DNA from: Lyophyllum atratum
Taxonomy: Eukaryota; Basidiomycota; Agaricomycetes; Agaricales; Lyophyllaceae
Reading direction: 5' to 3'
DNA: 64,000 bases
Assembly (NCBI GenBank): GCA_014905825.1
Contig: JACGCN010000014.1
Span: 434,001-498,000 of the forward strand
The notes beneath the pieces are model-generated. The model ran no database searches, was not told the origin of the DNA, and saw nothing but the letters and a program-made list of their open reading frames with translations. Shown in pieces: positions 47,889 to 58,521 of this stretch (position 1 is its first letter; every line of letters begins with the position of its first letter). A program made the position numbers and the translations under genes.

Positions 47889-47956
47889 GTTGCCTGGGTA
47901 GAGTAGTAGACTTCCTTTACAGGAAGGTATGGATTCGAGTCCAAGATGATATAGAT
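47889..47956 (+). other. tRNA-like element with Pol III box B, possible SINE head
   Basis: GGATTCGAGTCC (47931-47942) closely matches the box B/T-arm consensus. It is preceded by an A-box-like TGGGTAGAGTAG (about 47895) and a short hairpin TTCC-tttaca-GGAA. Spacing fits a tRNA, but the acceptor stem does not pair, so this is not a functional tRNA. A tRNA-derived SINE or tRNA pseudogene is the best reading. Confidence 0.4.
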
Positions 47957-48050
47957 TCCGTCCTTTTCGGACCTCTGCTTATACACCCATATTCTTACCC
48001 GATATGGTAAATATTTAGATCTCCGCTCAGATATCAAGCCGAGGGGTGCT

Positions 48051-48069
48051 GCCAGTGGACGCCACTGGC
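48051..48069. repeat. Perfect 8-bp hairpin
   Basis: GCCAGTGG and CCACTGGC are separated by three bases, giving a short stable hairpin about 110 bp after the tRNA-like element. Confidence 0.6.
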
Positions 48070-50029
48070 TTTGCCCTGGCTTGCATCCCGACACAGATTG
48101 GGAGCATACTCTCATCACAATGGGACACCGTTAACGAGCCAGCATTAGTACTCTGTTTGTTGGACATTTCTTCTAAAGACTACTGAAAGTCTTGCGATCT
48201 GTACACATCCCAGTTTTTTTTTTTGCCAAGCCACATCGATTGCACACTTCGGTATGGCAGTATGCTGGGTTATACATATGGATGATATGGATCCAAGGCT
48301 ATTCTCAAGAAAAAAAGGCAAAATCTCGACTTGGTTGATGGGCTCTGAGACTTAGTTAACTCCCGTTAGCAGCTGGGCACCGGCGATTGATGGCACGGAG
48401 GGAGTCCCCTGCGCGCTACATATGTAGCGACGCTGCCAGCGTTTTCAGTTCCAGAATTTGCAGCTACAACGGACATCCACCCCCGAACCTCCAACAAACA
48501 GCGTACTGTATAATCACGTACTCCATTGATATCCTTGCTTCTTGTGGTGTCTTGTGGTACATTGCAGGCGCCAATAAAAATCCCATCACATTGATCCGCA
48601 CCTCGCCAGAACCCCGCGGCAGATCTCTACATCTGCCAACCCCCACCCCGCGTTCCATTGTCCTCCACATGCGGCAACAGAAATGATACGCGGCTCCTTT
48701 GTTAACCATGCACTGTATCTTATCAACATCATCATACACTGCGGTGAGTGGCACCTCCCACCACCCGTCATTTTCCTCCCCCCTTCCTTCGCGGTGCCAG
48801 ACTGGAGATCAAGACGAACACCATTCGGATGTCGGTTGGAACTGGTATGGCAAGGATTCAGAGGCTGAGCTCACTCGTCGGCTGTGGAACCTGGGAGCTG
48901 GGACGGCTCTGACACTACCAATCAGACGCCCAACACGAGAAGTGCACCCCCCCTGCACCGCACCGCACCGTCGCCCTCTGATCCAACCCATCTGCATACC
49001 AGAGCAAACTTGGCCAGCCGGTCCAGCGCCGAATACAAAAGAGACTCCTGGTCCTCTCCCGGCGTCGTGGTGCCATGCCTACCATGGCCCCAGCACTGCC
49101 CTTCATAACCTGCGAATTGCGAGTCAATTCCCATCTCCCCCTCTCTTCGCCCTCATCGCGTCTTCCGGGCGTGGTTGTTAGAATTTCCGGGTAAGTCGAT
49201 CTGGAATTGAGGAAAGATCGGGGTTTCTGTGCTGCTCTGCCCGAGCTGCGCGCGCCGTCACCGGCACCACCACCTCTCCCTCCCAAACAAGACCGAGCCC
49301 CTGACGACCCTCCTCAGGGTACAGCTCCTCATACGCACCCTCTGGCACCAGAATGGCTGCCGGCTTACGTCAAGACTCATGGGTGCGCGGGTGCATGGCG
49401 TATTCGGGAGTCGGTCCTGGGAGCTCTGTATACTTGGGTCGCCTCTGTGTCCGCATCCGCCACCGAGAACAGGAAGGGATACCCAGCACCAAAGACATGG
49501 CAGGCTCAAATCCCTAAGCGAACTATGAAAAGGAAATCCTGGAGATCGTACTGTCGTTGCGTTTGCAGGCTCGTGACTATTGGTGCTGATTTGGGACCGG
49601 TCTCGTATGATAGTAGACTCCACGTTCCCTGGTATTCGTGTGGAAGGCCGTACGTTCAAGCGGTCGGGCTTATTTTCGGGGTACGGGACTGCTCCCGCCT
49701 CCGTGTTCTCCGGGGGTTGCTTGGGTGTGCGCTGTATCGAGGGACAGGGGAGAGGATTGGGGATACGTTGGTGGTAGGTGTTAGTGAAAGCTGGGAAACG
49801 ACGGCAGGCAGCAGGTTTGGCTTGGAGCAGCCCTCAGGTCTTGACAGAGCCAACTTCGACGTGAACCTGGTGTCGACCGATTCTTGGTCCTGGTGCTTGA
49901 GCAGATTATGCTCGGGCGGCTATTACGTGTATGAAACCCGTCTGGAATAGGGACTCAGGCAGGCTTTATGGTTAGGTACGGGGGACGACGCCAGGCTCCA
50001 TTCTGGATGGAGGTGACGTGGCACAGGCA
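48070..50029. other. Gene-poor stretch, no supported gene
   Basis: Several frames of 60-247 codons occur (the longest at 49207-49950, plus strand), but none shows a domain, a plausible splice chain or a coding-like composition. The region adjoins a gag relic, a tRNA-like element and an inverted repeat, so it may be old repeat-derived DNA. Confidence 0.45.
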
Positions 50030-50140
50030 CAGCGACAATCAGCGGGGACTACATCTACACTGGTCGTTGCCTGTATGATACGAAGTGCCTTGTTCTGTAG
50101 TCCCCGCTGATTGTCGCTGTGATACGAAGTGCCTTGTTCT
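50030..50140. repeat. 23-bp perfect inverted repeat nested with 21-bp direct repeats
   Basis: The left arm 50030-50052 (CAGCGACAATCAGCGGGGAC plus TAC) and the right arm 50097-50119 are exact reverse complements. The right arm sits precisely between two identical 21-bp direct repeats at 50076-50096 and 50120-50140 (both starting TGATACGAAGTGCCTTGTTC). The remaining spacer is 23 bp (50053-50075). Confidence 0.9.
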
Positions 50141-50645
50141 TCTAGGGAGGGAGGGTAAGAAAGCTGACTAGGACTTGACACGTTCAATTTGACTCACCTG
50201 ACGCGACATGGACCTGGCTACCCTGCGATGCTACCTTGATCTTGGGCGCTTCAGTAAGGGGTGTGGAGTGGATCCAACTGCCTGAGGATTTGCCCGAAGA
50301 TCGTCAGGGTTGCCTTCCAATTGTTTTCAAACAGGTTCTATGGACGGGATGGAAGCGGACAACACCAATCATGTCCAGGGTTGGTTGCATTGTCAGCAAC
50401 CAATCCATCAACGATTGGTCTTCAGAATTCCCAAATCAGGCAACAATCGACCCCCATCACGTTGCATGCTTGCTCCTATTTGCCTTGTTTTACACCATAT
50501 GCGGTAACTTTTTCAAAGATGATTGGATTGGTTTCAACTGAATTGGTCTCCCCTGGATGCCTGTATAAATGGTCGGCTGCCCGCCTCGAACTTCCGTCAG
50601 TTCAATACCTCCCCGCCCTCAACAACTCCAACCGAACTTCCAGCC
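50141..50645. other. Promoter region of the first Clp1-like gene
   Basis: Short frames only. TATAAATGG at about 50564 could be a TATA box about 80 bp before the ATG. Confidence 0.45.
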
Positions 50646-51842
50646 ATGGTCCTCCAGTCCAACTTCGCCAAGCGCGCCGTCAGCAACGCCGAGAACACCC
50701 CTCCCGCCTCCGTCCTCCCCTCCAAATCCTTCTTCTCCCGCATGCGCTCGCACAACACCACCCGCCGCAGCCGCCGCCAGGGCTCCACCAACAAATACAC
50801 CGTCGAGCAGGCCGCGCGCCGCAGCCGCACCAAGGCCCCCGCCACCTCTCTCCAATTCAAGATGAGGAGCATCGGGGCCGGGCCTGCCCTTCCGATTCCC
50901 GATATCGAGATGGCGGATGCCGAGCCTGTCGCGTCGACCTCCTCCTCTTCCACCACCGTGCCTGTGATGCTCCCCAAAGAGCTCGGCCGGCCTGAATACC
51001 GCGAGGTCGCACGCGAGGCTCTCCTCGCTGCCGACCCGGATCTCACCGATGTCGAGCCCACCTACATTCGTGACGGTCTCGAGGCCTTTGGTCCCAAGTA
51101 CGCTCTTTTTCCTTCCCTCTTCTAGATTCCGACTCTAATCAACTGCCTTCCTTCCAGATTATTGAAAACACTCTCCAGCGTCCGCGCCTCCCCGCCCACC
51201 GCCGACGTCCTCCCCAAAGAACTCTCCATCATCGTCCACGATCTCACCACCGCCCTCCCCTCCCACATGCTCGCCATCTACGGCCCCGCCCCCAAACCCT
51301 CCTCCTCCCCGTCCTCCCGCCCCACCCCCGCACCCAAACGCAAAATCACCCTCTACCCAGTACACTCCCTCTACCTCGCAGCCCACTGCGCCCGCCTCCC
51401 CGCCTTCCCCTCCACCACGCACGTCCCCACCCCGACCGTCGCACCCGGCGCTACTTCGGTGGAATACACGGTCCCGGTGAAGGCGCTGTGCCTACCCTCT
51501 CCGGCGTCCTACCCCCGTCTCTCGGCGTTCCTGTACACCAAACGCGCTGATACCCTCCTGGCGTCGCTGCTCCCCCTCGCACCCCCTCCTGCTCTCCTCT
51601 CCCATTCCCAAGACCAAGGAGCGCAAAGGGCGTACGCGGCGCAGCTGGCGGGGACGTATACACCGCAGGCGTTGCTGCAGCACGCGCTGCTGGTGCATGG
51701 GCTGTGGCAGAACGTGTGTGCGCTGGGGATATTTGAGGACGCGCTGTGGGAGGTGATTGATGTGGCGTGGAAGGTGCTGCTTGGGGCTATTGCGATGGGG
51801 ACGGAGGGGGATGTGGAGGCTGTTTTTGGGGAGGAGTTGTGA
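50646..51842 (+). CDS. Clp1-like protein (clampless1 family), full copy
   Basis: This is a homologue of Coprinopsis clp1, which acts downstream of the A mating-type homeodomain proteins and is needed for clamp cell formation; the family has no known enzymatic domain. Two exons are read as 50646-51097 and 51159-51842. Landmarks are LPKELGRPEYREVAREALLA, DVEPTYIRDGLEAFGPKLLK spanning the intron, LPKELSIIVHDLTTALPSHM, PVHSLYLAAHCARLPAFPS, PVKALCLPSPASYPRLSAFL, YTKRADTLLASLLP and LLQHALLVHGLWQNVCALGI. The N-terminus is basic with an Arg-rich run (TTRRSRRQGS), possibly nuclear. The copy looks intact. A second, diverged relative lies convergently at 53295-54039. Confidence 0.82.
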
Positions 51843-53294
51843 AACTGTCCTGTGGCTTACCCGCCGTCCTTGCATTGCTGATACCCTGATCATACACCAC
51901 ACACCGCGCATATATCCTATCCTCCACAACCTGCACATTTTTTTTATTCATTATCATTATGTAGTATACGCACGCACGCCTAGAAGAAGAAGTAAAGAGA
52001 AACCATGTACACTTGTCATATGCACATATGCAACCTACTTATACGCACAAAACATAATAACACTTTTCAAACACTCCTTCCAGTGCGCTCCTCATAAGTT
52101 GACCCAATAAAGATCAAAGAAAAAGCAAGGCCTTCCTCTTCCTGTCCGAGTCAGGTCCAGCAACCCTCAAACCCTTCCATACATATTGCATTGAATAGAA
52201 GGCTTACTGGGCCTTACGAGTAGTGGTTCGCCGTCATCCTAATAAGGTACTGCCACTCTGACGATGTTACGCTATTGACGATAAGTTTTGGGGAGGTATC
52301 TCATGAACCCCAATCAGTCTTGCAAGCTTGAAATATGGAGTTGTCGCATAGGGTACGTGCAGTGCGCTGTGACGAGGTGGCTTGCTGCTACGATTCTACG
52401 AACAAAGAGGCTAAAATGGCTCGCATCTTAGTGTCGCGAGTAGGCCCTCACTCAATTCCGCTTGGTACCTCTCATGTCCTGCGCTCTGCTCCATATCACG
52501 TCTTGGCTTCCCGCCAAAAAGGAAGCGATAACCCTCCAACAGATGATAGATCCCACCTCTTGCGTCGCAGGGCCCGAGACAGAGGAAAACCATCCCTCCC
52601 CACCTCTCCCAGCCGTAGTTTCTCCGCACCCACTCTCAAATTTACATACCCAAAGGAGACAACGCGGGCATATTCACGACTCATCAACGCTACTCCATCG
52701 CATCGCGTTAGCCCTTCCCCTCTCCCCCCACTCCGAAGTCCGGAAGTAATCATAATCATAATCAAGACCATGATCATCATCTTGTAAAATTTACATTATG
52801 CGCATCTGTACGCATGCGGATGTGGATGCGGAGGTATGCCCAAGAGGCAGGAGGGGCCCCGACCCATGGCACGCGCGCGCGTCTTCCATATTCGAGCTTC
52901 AAAAATGCGAGGGTCTTGGTGCAAATTTGAAGGGCACGAACGCGCGGAAGAACTCCAAAGAACTCCCAAGAAATGAAAAGCAAAAAGAAAATCGTATTCA
53001 GCGCTGTCATGATATTATGCGTATTCGAGTACGTGAGCGTGAGGGTGGACGTGTATGTAAGTAGTGCGGGGTATACGGGGTGGTATTACTATTAGTACGG
53101 GTGAGATTAGTACGTGCAGGTGGTATGTAGCGTATAGGGTATAGCGTAGCAGGGCCGGGAGACGGGTCGGGGAAGGAAAGGGATGGGGGTGCGTCGGGCG
53201 GCGGGTATTAGTATAGATACATATAAACATATCCCAAGTGGGAGCAAGACAGGGAGACAGAGAAAAAGAGAGAAAAAGAGAAGGCGTATCCTCA
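51843..53294. other. Intergenic between convergent Clp1-like genes
   Basis: No gene is supported. It contains an AT-rich 3' flank (51900-52080) and short frames. A direct repeat of CATAATCATAATCA type at 52748-52763 is minor. Confidence 0.5.
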
Positions 53295-54039
53295 TCACAT
53301 CCCCATCCCGCCATTCATCGCCCTCACCCTCACCCTCCTCGCCTCCGCCGTCACCCCCCACACCATCCCCACCAACTCCAACACCCTCCTCTCCCTCACC
53401 CCAAGCGCCAGCACATTCTTCCACATCCCCTCATTCCGCCCCACCAGCTCCCCGAACCCCTCCTGTGCGCTCCCCTGCCGTGCGAGCACCCCCGCCATCG
53501 CAGCGGCGTTCGGGAACTCCTCGACGACGGCGGGGGGGAGGAGGCGGTACGCGAGGGCGGTGTGGATGTGCAAGGCGGGCTCGAGGGGGAGGGCGAAGAG
53601 GAGGAGGAGGGGGAGGGTGGGGGGGTGGGGGACGAGGAGGGGGAGGAGGGGGAGGGTTAGTGTGTTCGTGTTGTGGTGGGGGTTGGGGTTTGGGTGGGGA
53701 GCTGTGGGAGGGAGGGGAAGCTCGACACGGAAGGCGGAGGCGTAGAGGGGGGCGTTAATGGGGATGAGGAGGGGCGCGTCTGGGGAGGGGCTGGGGGTGG
53801 AGGAGTAGACGGCGAGGACGTGCGTTGGGAGCTGGGTGGGGCGCAGCATGGGGACGTCGATCGTGGCTGGGAGGTCTGTGCCGGGCGGCAGCATGGGTTT
53901 AGAGACGTTAAAGTGGCGGCAAAGAACTCTGTGGGGGGGTAGTGGGAAGGTCAGTTGGGGCACAGACGGGCGGGGAAAGAGGTACGCACTCGTGGGGATC
54001 GGCGTCGGGAGTCAGGAGGGCAGGTCGTTGCGGGGCCAT
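53295..54039 (-). CDS. Diverged Clp1-like protein
   Basis: This is a second member of the Clp1-like family, shorter (about 226 residues) and lower in complexity than its neighbour. The ATG at 54039 opens a small exon (MAPQRPALLTPDADPHE) joined across an intron of about 60 bp to VLCRHFNVSKPMLPPGTDLP. Shared features in the same order as the first copy are LPTHVLAVYSS (LPSHMLAIYGP in the other), IPINAPLYASAFRVELPLPP, LLPLLVPHPPTLPLLLLFAL and GRNEGMWKNVLALGVRE (VHGLWQNVCALGIFE). The basic N-terminal half of the first copy (RPEYREVAREALLA) is absent. Codon use is very GC-rich, with long C/T and G runs. Function in mating or development is inferred only from the family. Confidence 0.72.
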
Positions 54040-55500
54040 TGGTTCAGTGAGACGTGGGGTCGTGGTTGATTAATAGTGCGGGCGTGGTATGGTATCGATA
54101 CAAGTATGCGGGGAACGTTATATGGACAGATCTGCAATAGCGAGGACCGCGGTGTCAGAGCAGACGCGAGGACAAAAGAGAGGAAGTGCGAAGGAGGGCT
54201 CGAGACGTAGGGAAGGGAAGGGGAAGGGAAGGGGACGTGAGGGGCAACAAAGAATAAGAAAACCGAGAGGATACGTCCGTACCATATTTATGGATGACAA
54301 TTATAGCTTGTAGGTCCGCCGGAACGTCGGGGCTCGCCAAAGAAAAAAAATTATAGACACATTGCAGGGACTTCGGATATGTGACGCAGGGTTCGCGACA
54401 GCCCCGGATGGTCCCCGGTCGTCGGTCGCGCTCGAAGTTTATTGGGTTGGGAGGGAGATGGACGTAATCGATGTGGATGACATCAAGTAGCATCGTCAAT
54501 CAAGTAGCATCGTCAGTCAGCTGCGAGGGACGCTCCAAAATCCTTTTGCCTTGGAGCAATTTTTTTCATTTCGTGTCGCATCAAATGGATTTAATAAGGC
54601 CACGAGGTGGTGGACAGTCTCCCTGGGGCAGCAACCATTAATCGGCCAACAGAGGGACCAGCGCCTGGAGAAGACCCATTCTACGCATATCTGATCATCC
54701 AGGACGCGCCAGGAATGTGGATCCAGATTCGAGTTGGACGATGCGAGGAGCAGGGGAAGATATTCGCAGCTTGAGATGAGAGCTGATGAGAGTAAGAGGA
54801 CAAGCCGAACCAGCTCGTATCTCGGCAGGGCGCCGATTGACATCCCGCGGCGGCGTGTGTTTCGGGACTAGCGTCGCGGATCGATGGCGCGCGTGTGGTT
54901 TGCATGGAAACGCAACCTTTGCAACGATGTCATCGATACATCGAGATCTGGGATTCTGAAACGTGCTGCGAATTCAGAATTCCCGGGGAGCGTTGGTCAT
55001 GGATGAGGAAATCTTCGCTCAATGACGAGGTGGATCAGAACCAGGGCTGTCTTTCGTTCTACAGTTCTTTCTGGAGATCGCACCTAATCGAGGGTCTTCT
55101 ATGCTCTTCTATGCCGTAGCAGCCGACGTTGAAGAGATTGCTAGATGATTTCCTCGTCCGGATACACTCTACCGTGTCGCCTATTCCTGAACTAGAGGAG
55201 GCACGCGAATTAGAATTAGCCATGGCAGGGTCTACGGCCTGCTACGGCACCATGGCAGGTACAATGCCACGCGAGGCCAAGTCTTTTTACCAGGCATATT
55301 CTTGCTGTGTCAGGCAGGATTAGACGTAATTGTTACGACCGATATTTTTCGTCAAGATATTATGTGCTCTCGTACTTGGCCCCTTGTAGGACTCCGACTG
55401 GACTTAGCGGTATATTTTGCAGGTCTCCTGATTTCAAACGTGGCGAATGACCCCCGCAGACTTCCCCAAAGCGGTACACCGGAGGTATTCGAGATGTCCA
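54040..55500. other. Intergenic, no supported gene
   Basis: GGGAAGG-type purine repeats occur near 54210-54240. Short plus-strand frames between 54895 and 55500 show no motifs. Confidence 0.45.
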
Positions 55501-55772
55501 AGAGACGGGAGCAGTCGCTAGTCGATAGAACCACATTTCTTTCTGACATGTATTGTGGGTACGTGATATTTTCCACCGTTACGCGCGATCCTGTCCAGGC
55601 TCAACTGCCTACCATCCTGACGCTTCAAGGTGTCCTAGAGACGGGAGCAGCCGCTACCAGCTAGTCGCGAGATAGAAGCACATACCTTTCCGCCATGCGC
55701 TGTGGGTACGTGATATATTCGACCGTTACGCCCGATCCTGTCCAGGCTCGAGTGCCTACCATCCTGACGCTG
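55501..55772. repeat. Two-unit tandem duplication, about 136 bp each
   Basis: Units at 55501-55636 and 55637-55772 both begin AGAGACGGGAGCAG and share TGTGGGTACGTGATAT, CGATCCTGTCCAGGCTC and TGCCTACCATCCTGACGCT in the same order, with scattered mismatches. No coding sense is evident. Confidence 0.8.
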
Positions 55773-56345
55773 ATACTATCACCGCCGAGCTGTGAACAAG
55801 AAAAAGAAGTGCACACCAAAATCCGACCTCAGCACGGACTAGTCGGACATATTCATCCTATCAGTATACTCCCTAGCTCGTAACCAAGCTGGTACCCTTG
55901 GTGCTCAGCAACTACCTGGATGAGTACCGCGATATTGCGATACCCGTCTGCCATCTATCTTTAAATCTTTGCACGTCAAATAAAGACAACTATGTGCGTC
56001 CGATCTCGTTTGAAGTGATATACGACTCTATGGAAAGTCGAGCTTCCGGCTCTACCTCTGGGGGCTAGTCTTAGACCTCCTGATGGCGTTTTGGCTGAGA
56101 TATGCTGAAATGGAGAATACGAGATAAGTGACTCGGTACAGTGGATACAGATCATGCGGCAATCTACCAGACACGCGGTGGGAAATGACTGCCGACTCGG
56201 ACATGAGGCAGCTCGCATCAAAAAACAATGAGCCATCCTCGTCCCTGCCGCTCATTTGAGTGGTCACTTCCTGTCATAACTGCCTGACATTTGGCGAGAT
56301 GTCCCAGAATAGCGGAAGATCACCCGCACGTCAAGGGGGCAGCCG
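55773..56345. other. Intergenic, no gene seen
   Basis: 3' flank of the Tda3-like gene; short frames only. Confidence 0.5.
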
Positions 56346-57767
56346 TCAAAGAAACAGCGCCGGGTCAAGTCTCGTCAAATCCGCACAGCGAATCTCACCC
56401 TCCATGACCAGCTCAGCAACGGCTCGCCCAGTCCCAGGCGCATTGCATATGCCCTGAACCCACAAAGAAAATAGACCAGGAAGTCAGCTCCTCCTAGTCG
56501 ACACGTAAAGGCCACCCGACCTCGAAAACAATGCACTCACCCAGCACGTATGCCCCACCGCCACAATCAGCCCCCGCGCCACCTTCCGCGCCTCCCCTAT
56601 AATCGGGCCCGGCCGCCTCCCCCGTACGCTAGGCAAATAGCAAGCCTGCCTCTGATCGACCTTCCCCGCCCTCAGCACCCTCGACACCCCCCGTACCTGC
56701 TTCCAGATGTCCTCACACGCCTCCCTATTAACCTCCACCTCATCGACGCTCGGCGGCACCGGCGCATCGTCCCCCGGCCCGCATGCGTACACCTCGCCCT
56801 CCGGCCCCGGACGCGCGTAGATCTCAGGGATCGCATGGGTTGTCCCCCGACGTGTTCCTTGCTTTGCGGATGGTAGAGTGATGTCGGTGAAGAGCACGTA
56901 GGGGGCGATGGGGAGGAGTTCGCGGGGAGGGTGGATGGTGATGCTGTGGGCGCGGGTGCCGATGATGGGGAGAGAAGGGAGGAGGGCGGGTGCCCAGGCG
57001 CCTGCGGCGAGGATGACGTGTGTGGCGGGGAGAAACTCTGGTGCGGACGGCGTTATGGGGCCGGCGTACTCGACGCCCGTGACGCGTCCCCGCTCAGAGA
57101 GGATGCGAGTGGCTTTTCCGCGTACCAAGTAGGCGCCCTTTTCCTCCGCAAGAGCGAGCATGCTCGTGGTGAAGCGGTACGGGTGTACCTGCGCGGTATC
57201 GCCGGTAGGTGCCATCGACGAGTAGGCGTCGGTCAATTCTTCTTCTATCCAGGTAAGGTCGCTGGGGAGCCCTGTCGCTCTTTTCCGTGTCTTCTTCTGA
57301 GGCTTCCCACCTTCCAGCCCAAGCGTCTTCTCCAGACTCTTCCTCCTCCCGATAACAGGCTCCCCCTGCTCCTCCCCACTATCTTCACCAGCATCAGACT
57401 CTGGAATCTCCTCTGCCCGTCCTTCCCAGCTCCCGCACTCCACGTATCGCCACCCCCACCGCTCCGCCCCATTATGCAATTCCGCAAGCCGTACATGCTC
57501 GTTGAATGAGACATCTACTAGTTCCTTTGGGTATGCCCATCGCGCGACGAGGCCCCCTGCTTTTCCGGATGCGCCTTGCGCGGCGCCGCCTGCAGAGGGT
57601 TCCAGGACGGTTACTTTGGTGTTCGAGGACGCGAAGGAGGGGTGGTGTGTGATGTAATATGCAGCCGTGCAGCCGATGATGCCACCACCGATTATGACAA
57701 TCGAAAGGTCTTCGGGCTGGGCCATATTCGAGTTTGCTGGCGATTCTGACTTCTGCTCTACTGTCAA
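56346..57767 (-). CDS. FAD-dependent oxidoreductase, DAO family, Tda3-like
   Basis: This is a flavoprotein of the D-amino-acid-oxidase fold. Yeast Tda3 is a putative late-endosomal oxidoreductase; the substrate is unknown. The ATG is at 57767, with an in-frame alternative at 57725. The Rossmann FAD motif is intact (LSIVIIGGGIIGCTAAYYIT), followed by GGAAQGASGKAGGLVARWAY and the active-face segments YSSMAPTGDTAQVHPYRF and ATHVILAAGAWAPALLPSL. The core ends ARGLIVAVGHTCWG. A final intron (about 56452-56537) leads to a last exon ICNAPGTGRAVAELVMEGE and LTRLDPALFL-stop at 56346-56348. Stopping at the last in-frame codon before the intron would lose this conserved C-terminus. A charged insert (DAGEDSGEEQGEP) separates the first and second halves. 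Confidence 0.9.
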
Positions 57768-58002
57768 ACTCTAGAATATCAATGTGGAGGGACGTATGTG
57801 TGCGCGGACAGGGATCGTGATAACAATGACGAACCGGCCCGGCCGGCATACCGGACTCACTCAACAGTGAGGTCACAGCGAGAATGAATCCAAGACCAGA
57901 ACCTTCCGAGCTTGCTTTCATCTCAGCACCCCCATGCCGTAAGTGAACTCTTCTCAAACATCTACAAAACGCTCAATGTGATTGATGGTCAGCTACGGTC
58001 AC

Positions 58003-58521
58003 TTACGAGATAATATACAACTCAATGTACTTGTCGCCACTTGCGTCATGCCCCACGTACTGTGTCCGTGAACCCCCAATAGCCCCTCTGAATCCCCCGT
58101 TTTAGCTTCTATTAGTCAACGCACGTCAGCCTGACGAACGCTGAAACGAGTACCCAACAAGGATGTATCACTGACCCCGAAGAACCTCGTCAGCCTCCCA
58201 CGCCGTTTCTTCGTTCGCGTCCCTCCACCCGGCCATAGATACGAGCTGCGCCCAAAGCTGCGGTGGTTCATCAAGTGGTCTTGTAGGACATCCTCCTCAC
58301 TATTCATCGGCTGCGATCTACCAGGTCATTATCCCATCTTGGAAACATCATGGGCAGCGTACTGGGAGCTCAGAGGTGTAGGGATCGTTGTCGCGCCGGG
58401 TATAGTACGTCGAGTGGTTGAAAGGGTATTCGTAATCATTCGCGCGTGAACGGACGCGGTCGGACATGCCAGGGACTAGCGACAGATTGGGGTGCCAGTG
58501 CCACCGGGTGGTTGGGCGCAT
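58003..58521 (-). CDS. Small three-exon gene, identity uncertain
   Basis: None of the three exons is long enough to stand out alone, but they join in consistent phase. Exon 1 runs 58521-58363 (MRPTTRWHWHPNLSLVPGMS, DYEYPFNHSTYYTRRDNDPY). Exon 2 runs 58257-58176 (LWAQLVSMAGWRDANEETAW). Exon 3 runs from about 58092 to a TAA at 58003-58005 (AIGGSRTQYVGHDASGDKYI). The product is about 109 residues. YVGHDASGDKYIE loosely resembles the VGxDxxGNKYYE signature of the NDUFA12/NDUFAF2 complex-I family, but the usual C-terminal part is missing. It could be a diverged or truncated relative, or an unrelated small protein. It is in the same orientation as the Tda3-like gene and about 240 bp upstream of its start. 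Confidence 0.42.

Noticed and set aside
47889..47956. A functional tRNA gene
   Set aside because: Box B is good but no acceptor stem forms and the anticodon loop is irregular; kept only as a tRNA-like element.
49207..49950. 247-codon plus-strand frame
   Set aside because: No domain, irregular composition and no homologous feel; treated as chance in a gene-poor region.
53183..53758. Plus-strand open frame of 191 codons, Gly/Arg-rich
   Set aside because: Antisense shadow of the GC-skewed short Clp1-like gene.
57472..57957. Minus-strand frame of 161 codons
   Set aside because: Runs in another frame across the start of the Tda3-like gene; the upstream part could not be connected to a credible exon.
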